From Paraburkholderia tagetis (GTDB taxonomy: Bacteria > Pseudomonadota > Gammaproteobacteria > Burkholderiales > Burkholderiaceae): a stretch of DNA of 64,000 nt. The stretch is taken from positions 1 to 64,000 of the forward strand of contig NZ_JAKLJA010000013.1 of assembly GCF_022213065.1 (NCBI RefSeq). The letters run 5' to 3'. The position numbers and the translations under genes are program-made. Positions 45,303-51,513 of this stretch are shown in pieces; positions within the stretch are counted from its first letter, which is position 1; every line of letters starts with the position of its first letter. The notes beneath the pieces are model-generated. The model was not told the origin of the DNA. It worked only from the letters and a program-made list of their open reading frames with translations, and searched no databases.

Positions 45303-46692
45303 CGTGGTCGGTTTGACCCGCAACCTGATAGGCGAGCACACGCCGCGTCTTGCCGCATTCGGCCGCGCCGCTGGTCACACGACGGGTCACACCATCGCCA
45401 CCATCGACGCGGTGATGCCCGCCCTCACCTGCTCCGCACAGACCACCTATCTCACCGGCAAGCTGCCGGACGCGCACGGCATCGTCGGCAACGGCTGGTA
45501 CTTTCGCGAACTGGACCAGGTCCTGCTGTGGCGCCAGAGCAATCGCCTCGTGCAGGCGCCGCGCATCTGGCACCTCGCGCGCGAGCGCGACCCCAACTTC
45601 ACGTGCGCGAACACGTTCTGGTGGTACGCGATGGCGACGGACGCCGATATCACGCTGACGCCACGGCCGCTCTATTGCGCGGATGGCCGCAAGCTCCCCG
45701 ACTTCTACGCGCAGCCCGCGTCATTGCGCGATTCGCTGCGCGAGCGTCTCGGGCAATTTCCGCTCTTCGACTTTTGGGGGCCGCGCACGAGCATCCGCTC
45801 GAGCCAATGGATCGCGGACGCGGCGCTCGCGCTCGAGGAAGCCTTCCAGCCCACGCTGAACCTGATCTATCTCCCGCATCTCGACTACTGCCTGCAACGC
45901 GTCGGGCCGCATGGCGATATCGCGGCCGATCTGCGTGAAATCGACACCGTGTTCGGCAACTTGAGCGACGCCTTGCAGTCGCGCGGCGTGAGCGTCGTCG
46001 TACTCTCCGAGTACGGCATCATGCCCGTGCAGCGGCCCGTCCACATCAATCGTGCGTTGCGCGACGCCGGCCTCGTCGAGATCAAGCGCGACCTCGGACG
46101 CGACTATCTCGACACGGGCGCTTCGCGTGCATTCGCCGTGGCCGATCACCAGATCGCCCACGTGTACGTGCGGGACCGACGCGACATCGCCAGCGTGCAG
46201 CGCCTGTGCGAGGCGCTACCCGGCGTCGCGGAGGTACTGGGCGAATCGGGCAAGCGTCATCATGGCCTCGCGCATCGGCGTGCCGGCGAGCTCGTACTGC
46301 TGGCCGAACCTGATAGCTGGTTCACCTACTACTTCTGGCGCGACGATGCCGCCGCGCCGGACTATGCGCGCACGGTCGACATCCACAGCAAGCCAGGCTA
46401 CGACCCGGCTGAGTTGTTCGTCAATCCCGCGTTGCGCTTTCCCGCGTTGAAAGTCGCGTCCGTGCTGGCGAAAAAGGCGCTGGGCATGCGCTACGTGATG
46501 GACGTGATTCCGCTCGACGCATCGCTCGTGCGAGGCTCGCACGGCATTCGCACGGCGCACGACGGCGACGCGCCGATCCTCATGAGTTCCGAACACGGCC
46601 GCATTCGCAGCAGCAACGGCAACGTCGCGGCAACCGATATCTGTTCCATTTTGCTCGAGCACATCTTCGACCATGAGCACAGTCACGTTTAA
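45280..46692 (+). CDS. eboF: Alkaline-phosphatase-superfamily protein EboF (nucleotide pyrophosphatase-like)
   Basis: 470 residues. The catalytic region is MPALTCSAQTTYLTGKLPDA HG, with Thr50 or Ser52 in the nucleophile zone of nucleotide pyrophosphatases. The segment that is DHG in phosphodiesterases reads SEYG here (residues 243-246), losing a metal-binding His. VADHQIAHVYV keeps another metal-like site, as does PHLDYCLQRVGPHG. Later conserved parts (SWFTYYFWRDDAAAPDYART, VDIHSKPGYDPAELFVNP) are ebo specific. It may hydrolyse a phosphoanhydride or be altered in chemistry. It overlaps eboE by 23 bp and eboC by 20 bp. Confidence 0.87.
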   Translation: MQRTAVINVVGLTRNLIGEHTPRLAAFGRAAGHTTGHTIATIDAVMPALTCSAQTTYLTGKLPDAHGIVGNGWYFRELDQVLLWRQSNRLVQAPRIWHLARERDPNFTCANTFWWYAMATDADITLTPRPLYCADGRKLPDFYAQPASLRDSLRERLGQFPLFDFWGPRTSIRSSQWIADAALALEEAFQPTLNLIYLPHLDYCLQRVGPHGDIAADLREIDTVFGNLSDALQSRGVSVVVLSEYGIMPVQRPVHINRALRDAGLVEIKRDLGRDYLDTGASRAFAVADHQIAHVYVRDRRDIASVQRLCEALPGVAEVLGESGKRHHGLAHRRAGELVLLAEPDSWFTYYFWRDDAAAPDYARTVDIHSKPGYDPAELFVNPALRFPALKVASVLAKKALGMRYVMDVIPLDASLVRGSHGIRTAHDGDAPILMSSEHGRIRSSNGNVAATDICSILLEHIFDHEHSHV

Positions 46693-47410
46693 TCACCGCA
46701 TCGGCGCAATCCTCGCGCTGTGCCGCTTCAGCAATCTGCCCACGCTGTGGATGAACGTGCTGACCGCGGCGGTGCTCGCGAACCCGACCGGCGGCGCACA
46801 AGGCATCTTCGCCATGCTGTTGCTCTGCCTGGCGTTGTCCTGCTTCTATTGCGGCGGCATGGCCCTCAACGACGTCTGCGATATCGACTATGACAGCGTC
46901 CATCAACGCTTTCGACCCATCGTCGCGGGACGCATCACGCTGGCCCAGGCGAGCGCAACCCTCTGCACGCTGTTCGCGCTCGGCTTCCTGTGCCTCCTGG
47001 CCGCGCCGTATCGCGCCGGACTCGCCGCGGGCGTGGCGCTGCTCGCGGTCATCGGGTTCTACGACTGGTTTCACAAACGGCATCCGTCCACCGTGCTGGC
47101 GATGGCGGGGGCCAGGCTGCTCGCTTATGTCGTCACCGCATTGGCGTTGACGGGCACGGTGCCCGGACTCGTCTGGCTGGCCGGCATCGTGCAAGCCGCC
47201 TACATCCTGACGCTGACGTTCGTCGCGCGCTACGAAAGCCAGATGCCGGATCGCCGTTACGCGTGGCCCGTCGTCCCCTGGATGCTCGCGGCGATTCCGC
47301 TATGCGATGGCGTCGTGCTCGCCGTGCTCGTGCATCCTGTCTGGCTCGTCGTCGGCGTGGCCGGCATGGCGCTGACCCGCGCCGCGCAGCGTTACGTGCG
47401 TGGCGACTGA
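46673..47410 (+). CDS. eboC: UbiA-like prenyltransferase EboC
   Basis: 245 residues with about seven membrane helices. The UbiA aspartate-rich motif is ALNDVCDIDYDSVHQRFRPI (first NDxxD-type motif). A second DxxxD-type motif is less clear. UbiA proteins attach prenyl chains to aromatic rings at the inner membrane. EboC is the only integral membrane protein in the cluster, so it may modify or move the metabolite. It overlaps the eboF end by 20 bp. Immediately after its stop is a hexamer repeat. Confidence 0.87.
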   Translation: MSTVTFNHRIGAILALCRFSNLPTLWMNVLTAAVLANPTGGAQGIFAMLLLCLALSCFYCGGMALNDVCDIDYDSVHQRFRPIVAGRITLAQASATLCTLFALGFLCLLAAPYRAGLAAGVALLAVIGFYDWFHKRHPSTVLAMAGARLLAYVVTALALTGTVPGLVWLAGIVQAAYILTLTFVARYESQMPDRRYAWPVVPWMLAAIPLCDGVVLAVLVHPVWLVVGVAGMALTRAAQRYVRGD

Positions 47411-47430
47411 AACTGAAACTGAGACTGAGA
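47407..47430. repeat. Four tandem hexamers at the eboC stop
   Basis: CTGAAA, CTGAAA, CTGAGA, CTGAGA head to tail. The array begins within the last codons of eboC and runs into the 62-bp gap to the next gene. Expansion by slippage could alter the gap without touching either gene. Confidence 0.75.
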
Positions 47431-47472
47431 TTGCAGCTAAGGTTGTGAACACAACAAATGGAGGAAAACGAC

Positions 47473-48252
47473 ATGAGCCCAAGCGATGCCCGCACAGTCA
47501 GCCTGACCTCGAACTGGTTCCTCCGCCCGGGATGCGAGGAGGCCGCCGACGCCGCGTTGCGCGAACTCGCGCGCGACGTCGAGCGCGAGGAACCCGATAC
47601 GCTGACCTACCTCGTCCACCGCCCCTGGCACGGCACGGCGCAGCTACAGACGCTGCCTCCCGTCGATCCGCTAAACGTGCTGTTCTTCGAAACCTACCGC
47701 AACGCCGATGCCTTTCTCCGTCACGTCAGCGGCCCCGTCTTCACGCGCTTCGTGCAGCAGCACGGGCATCTCTTCGTCCAGTCCGACGGCAAGCCCTTCA
47801 CGACGGTCGAGTTCCTCGAAACGCGCGCCGGGTTCGTTCGGACAACGCAGGTTTGCGCCGTCGCTGGAGCCGATGCCATCGAGGCGGCAGCCAACCGGCA
47901 TCCTAGTGTGATGTTCGAGATCATCGCGAGCGACCAGGCGATGCTCAAGACGTTCTACAGCGACGTATTCGGCTGGCAGTATTCGACGGGCACCGCCGGC
48001 TTCGCGTATGTCCCGTTCCCGACGCGCGTCACCCCACTGCTGGGCGGCATCGGGCAAACCGAGCCGAATACGCCCGGCTACGAGCCCGGCAAGAACTTCT
48101 ATCTGCGCGTCGACGACCTCAAAGGCGCGATCGCGCGTGTGCTCGCGCATGGCGGGCAGCGCTATGTCGATCCGGTCAGCGTGGATGGCTACACGTTTGC
48201 GATGGTCAAGGATCCCGAAGGCAACACGATCGGGTTGATTGAGGCGTTTTGA
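47473..48252 (+). CDS. ABM-VOC fusion protein (antibiotic-biosynthesis-monooxygenase domain plus glyoxalase/VOC domain)
   Basis: 259 residues. Residues 10-110 form an ABM ferredoxin-like domain (NWFLRPGCEEAADAALRELA; VLFFETYRNADAFLRHVSGP). Residues 140-259 form a VOC domain (FEIIASDQAMLKTFYSDVFG, NFYLRVDDLKGAI, MVKDPEGNTIGLIEAF). ABM domains act as cofactor-free oxygenases on aromatic polyketide-like substrates; VOC domains bind metals or metabolites, often giving resistance. As the last gene of the cluster (62 bp after eboC, GGAGG seven bases before the ATG) it may oxidise, bind or detoxify the product. Confidence 0.8.
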   Translation: MSPSDARTVSLTSNWFLRPGCEEAADAALRELARDVEREEPDTLTYLVHRPWHGTAQLQTLPPVDPLNVLFFETYRNADAFLRHVSGPVFTRFVQQHGHLFVQSDGKPFTTVEFLETRAGFVRTTQVCAVAGADAIEAAANRHPSVMFEIIASDQAMLKTFYSDVFGWQYSTGTAGFAYVPFPTRVTPLLGGIGQTEPNTPGYEPGKNFYLRVDDLKGAIARVLAHGGQRYVDPVSVDGYTFAMVKDPEGNTIGLIEAF

Positions 48253-48506
48253 ATGTGAACAGGCCTTGGCTAGCCAGCGGATAACATCGCTCCCGATGCG
48301 GCTTGCAGAATCCCCCACTCACCACGAGTCTGTACGGTACCCGATGAAGCCACAGAAGCAGTGTATCAATCGGCCGGTAGAGTCCGGCCGGCCGCCATCT
48401 GCCGTTTGCACTGGAATTTCACTTGAATCATTTCGACGAACCGCTATGTTGGTAATAGCTTGATGCAAGCACATCCTTCACTTATTGCCTGTATGGAGAA
48501 TCAATC
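48253..48506. other. Intergenic region, composition changes
   Basis: Between the VOC-domain gene and the metzincin gene. No gene is supported. GC content visibly falls across it and through the next two genes. Confidence 0.4.
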
Positions 48507-49013
48507 ATGGGATATGGAGTTCCCCGCCCCGGATTCTGGAACAGCGCGAAGCACTTAAGCTGGCGGCAGAAAGAGGGCGCGCAATCCCAGAAGCTGCAAG
48601 ATGCATTCGATATCTGGCAGCAGAAAGTGGGGGACATCACGTTTACGCAAACCTTGTTAGCGAACGTGGCAGTCGATTTTGAGGTCAAAACTGGGGGGGC
48701 AATATCGCAGTGGTCATTGGACAAGAAGACACTTTTCTTGAAGGGTTCGGAAACGTTGGGGGCAACGCTTCATGAGGTCGGTCACCTGCTTGGACTGTCC
48801 CACGAGCAGGACCGACCAGACAGGCGAAACGAATGGTATAAAAATAGTCCAAGCTGGGAATTGGAAGGCGCCGTTAAACGAGGACTTAAATTGGCAGTTT
48901 ATGGGGACTACGACCAGGATTCGATCATGCAATACCCAGCGTCCAAGTATCTGCTGATGACCGAACCGAGTCCCGGTGACGTGACGGCCGTGAAGACAAT
49001 CAACGGTTGGTAG
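48507..49013 (+). CDS. Small zinc metalloprotease (metzincin)
   Basis: 168 residues. The metzincin zinc site HEVGHLLGLSHEQDR lies at residues 89-103 (His89, Glu90, His93, His99), and a Met-turn DSIMQYP follows about 40 residues later, as in astacin/serralysin-type peptidases. There is no signal peptide and the protein is not longer than the catalytic domain. Ribosome binding site GGAG before the ATG. It is AT-richer than its neighbours, suggesting transfer. Secretion route and target are unknown; an effector role is possible. Confidence 0.82.
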   Translation: MGYGVPRPGFWNSAKHLSWRQKEGAQSQKLQDAFDIWQQKVGDITFTQTLLANVAVDFEVKTGGAISQWSLDKKTLFLKGSETLGATLHEVGHLLGLSHEQDRPDRRNEWYKNSPSWELEGAVKRGLKLAVYGDYDQDSIMQYPASKYLLMTEPSPGDVTAVKTINGW

Positions 49014-49169
49014 CCGTGAATGCGCGCGATGGCTAACAGTTCACCTAACTGGACGTCGTATGGCCGATCATGAAGTTGGGTGCGGTTTGGCCGCTTCGGT
49101 AAAAGCAGAGGCGGCCGGACCGGGTCGGCCAGGAGCATTCGGCTTTAAAGGACGGTACACGCTCCATCT

Positions 49170-49685
49170 CTAATCATCGTACCAGTCAACCATATCTTCT
49201 TTGTAGGTCAGGGCGGGGGAGTATTCTTTGATATCACCCCATCCCTTAGTGCCATTTGCTATTTCATCCATCAGCGGGTAAAGCCCGTTATCGTTGGATT
49301 TGTGATAGCCGCGCGCAGATTCCGCCAGGTGCGTGATGATTGCAAGATCCAGTAACTGGTGGGGCAGATCGGTTAGAAGGATCGTATCGCCAGTTGCCCA
49401 GTTATAGAATTGACGAGCCGCGTCGCGCCCTTTGTCTGGCTGACGCCAGGCCCAGCCTGCGATTGCAATATAGCTCGATGGCCTCCTGCCTTTGGCCCTA
49501 ATCACAGGATCATAGTCCTGCCAACCACGGCCAAGCTTGAAACCTATGTCATTCAGCTGCCCGTTCACGAGTTTAATGAGTGCGTCACGCGCCTCTGTTC
49601 TCTTTGCCGCGTCTGTGCCAGACCAAACATGTGCCCACCAGTAGCGCCCCCAGTCTGTCAGCATTCCGGCTTCTCTTTTGCTCAT
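49170..49685 (-). CDS. Hypothetical protein, 171 residues
   Basis: No family recognised. Tryptophan-rich and soluble (TDWGRYWWAHVWSG; WGDIKEYSPALTYKEDMVDW), no signal peptide or membrane segment. GGGGG lies nine bases before the ATG at 49685. It is convergent with the metzincin gene, separated by 156 bp, and shares its lower GC content, so both may have come in together. The mirror-image layout with the protease raises the possibility of a toxin partner, but there is no direct support. Confidence 0.65.
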   Translation of the reverse strand: MSKREAGMLTDWGRYWWAHVWSGTDAAKRTEARDALIKLVNGQLNDIGFKLGRGWQDYDPVIRAKGRRPSSYIAIAGWAWRQPDKGRDAARQFYNWATGDTILLTDLPHQLLDLAIITHLAESARGYHKSNDNGLYPLMDEIANGTKGWGDIKEYSPALTYKEDMVDWYDD

Positions 49686-49799
49686 TTCCAATCCCCCTTT
49701 TGAAAATCATTGAGAAAGCCCATTCGCATAGATTGGTGCCAATGAGGCTCTGACTACTCAATATACTCAATAGGCGAAGCACGCACTACAGAACACGCG

Positions 49800-50513
49800 C
49801 TACATCTCACGCAGCCGCGCAAGCACGGCCTCCACAATCCGGTCGCAGCACGCACCGCCAAACTCGAACAGCGCCGGCCCCAGGCGATCGACTTCCTCAG
49901 CCAGCGAATCGCGCAACATCTGGCGGGCCCGGAAATGGCGGCTGCGCACCGTGGCCTCGGGAATGCCGAGGCACTGCGCCGTTTCCTCGATGCTCATCTC
50001 CTCGACCGAGCGCAGCACGAAGACCGTGCGAAAGCCCACCGGCAGCGCGTCGAGCTTGCGTTCGAGCAGCGCGCGAATCTCCGCGCGGGAGGCCGCCTGG
50101 TCGGGGGCGAAATCGTCGTGAGCGTTCGTCGGGTCCATATCGAAAGCCATCTGCTCGTCGTCGGCGCTATGCACAAGCGTCGGCATCAGATTCTGGCGTC
50201 GCGCCTCGCGACGTATTTTGCCAAAGCACTCGTTGAGCACGAGGCGCGAGAGCCACGTCGCGAGCGCGGCGTCGCCACGAAACTGCCCGAGCGACTTGAA
50301 CGCCTTCAGATACGCGTCCTGCAAGGCGTCCTCCGCTTCGGCATCGTTGCGCAGCGTGGCGCGCGCGAGCCGGAATAGCCGGCGGTTATGGCGGCGCATC
50401 AATAACTCGAACGCCGTGAGATCGCCCGCCACCACGCGGCGCACAATTTCCGCGTCGGCATCCGTCAATCCGCTGTTGGGCACATCGGCCATTGCCACTC
50501 CTGGCTCCGTCAT
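49800..50513 (-). CDS. ECF-family RNA polymerase sigma factor
   Basis: 237 residues. Region 2 reads FELLMRRHNRRLFRLARATL with EAEDALQDAYLKAFKSLGQF; region 4 reads LPVGFRTVFVLRSVEEMSIE followed by CLGIPEATVRSRHFRARQML. No anti-sigma factor lies next to it. The ATG overlaps the cupredoxin stop (ATGA), so it is translationally coupled. An alternative ATG at 50492 has a good AGGAG. The last 25 residues include two cysteines (FEFGGACCDRIVEAVL) that might sense redox or metal. It probably transcribes genes for oxidative or copper stress. Confidence 0.9.
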   Translation of the reverse strand: MTEPGVAMADVPNSGLTDADAEIVRRVVAGDLTAFELLMRRHNRRLFRLARATLRNDAEAEDALQDAYLKAFKSLGQFRGDAALATWLSRLVLNECFGKIRREARRQNLMPTLVHSADDEQMAFDMDPTNAHDDFAPDQAASRAEIRALLERKLDALPVGFRTVFVLRSVEEMSIEETAQCLGIPEATVRSRHFRARQMLRDSLAEEVDRLGPALFEFGGACCDRIVEAVLARLREM

Positions 50514-50851
50514 GGTTTCGGCTCGACAATCAGTGTGCCATGCATCGTCGGATGAAACAGGCACTGGTAAGCATACGAGCCGGGCTTGCTCGCGACGTAT
50601 CGCCATGATGCGCCGGGCGCGATGCTGCCCGAATCGAAAGTGCTGGCTTGCGCGCTCGCCGTGTGGGCCACGAGGTCCTTGTTGACCCACACGATGGTGT
50701 CGCCGCTGTGCACTTTCACGGTGGGCGGGCTAAAGCGCATTTGCTCGATCGTCACCACATGATCGCTCGCAGCCGCCGGTCCGGCGGCGGCCGCGAGCAC
50801 GATCGCGCAAATGCCGGACCGCGCCAGCAAGATGTGCGGCAAGCGGCTCAT
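50510..50851 (-). CDS. Periplasmic cupredoxin (plastocyanin-like)
   Basis: 113 residues with a signal peptide (SGICAIVLAAAAGPAAAS). Type 1 copper ligands are all in place: His63 (LVAHTA), Cys97, His100 and Met103 in YQCLFHPTMHGTL. It carries one electron in the periplasm. It overlaps DUF4142 upstream and the sigma factor downstream by 4 bp each, giving a tight three-gene unit. Confidence 0.92.
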   Translation of the reverse strand: MSRLPHILLARSGICAIVLAAAAGPAAASDHVVTIEQMRFSPPTVKVHSGDTIVWVNKDLVAHTASAQASTFDSGSIAPGASWRYVASKPGSYAYQCLFHPTMHGTLIVEPKP

Positions 50852-51390
50852 TGCGCTTTCGCCAACATGGCCTGGACGTGCTTCGCGTGGTCCAGGTGCG
50901 CGACGAAAGCCGGCCTCACCTTCACCAGCAACGCCTTCAATTCAGCGTTCTGCGCACTCGGGATCAGCGTCTTGTCGAGCGCGTCGATAACCTGCTCGTG
51001 ATACGTCACTTCATGATCGATATAAGCATGATCGAATTGTGCGCCCTGCAGCGACTTGAGATGCGCGATATTGGCCTCGCTGCCCTGCTTGAGGCTGTCA
51101 CTGGTCGGATTCGATTGCGGCGTCACGCCAAGCTTTTGCACGAGGTTGACCGCCGCCTGGTTCACGCTGGTATGGTCGGTCACCATGCGTTGCGCGAACG
51201 CCTGAATGTCCTTCGAATGGGTTTTCGATTCGGCGAGTTTGCCCGCGTCGATATCGGCCTGATTCGCGGCAACGACAATGGCGGCAATCTGGGGATCGGT
51301 CGGACCCTGGCTCTGCGCCTGGGCCAGCGCTGGCGCGAGCGTGGTTCCAAGCGCGAACGCAGCCGACAACAACACGTTTGCAGCTTTCAT
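50848..51390 (-). CDS. Exported DUF4142 protein
   Basis: 180 residues with a signal peptide (NVLLSAAFALGTTLAPALAQ). The DUF4142 helical bundle is evident in AANQADIDAGKLAESKTHSK and QAFAQRMVTDHTSVNQAAV, and YIDHEVTYHEQVIDALD. Proteins of this family are periplasmic, ferritin-like helical bundles of unknown function, often induced by envelope or oxidative stress. It leads the operon with cupredoxin and sigma factor, with a strong AGGAGAAG upstream. Confidence 0.88.
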   Translation of the reverse strand: MKAANVLLSAAFALGTTLAPALAQAQSQGPTDPQIAAIVVAANQADIDAGKLAESKTHSKDIQAFAQRMVTDHTSVNQAAVNLVQKLGVTPQSNPTSDSLKQGSEANIAHLKSLQGAQFDHAYIDHEVTYHEQVIDALDKTLIPSAQNAELKALLVKVRPAFVAHLDHAKHVQAMLAKAQ

Positions 51391-51513
51391 GTGCTTCTCC
51401 TCGAAATGTGGAAGGGCCGGTGATTTCCCGGCATTCGAGGAGATAGATGTCACGAGCCGGCGGGCTGTTCCCGATTCCGGCTCGCGAGGTTCGAAAGGTT
51501 CTATCGGCCCACG

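Noticed and set aside
37092..48252. Complete violacein or indolocarbazole gene cluster
   Set aside because: Only VioB-like halves are present. No VioA/RebO flavin oxidase, VioC, VioD, VioE or RebC-like gene is found in the window.
49030..49085. Integron attC-like site (GGCTAAC ... GTTGGGT) in the metzincin/orphan gap
   Set aside because: Only the AAC/GTT triplets pair; the outer bases are not complementary as attC requires, and no integrase or cassette array is seen.
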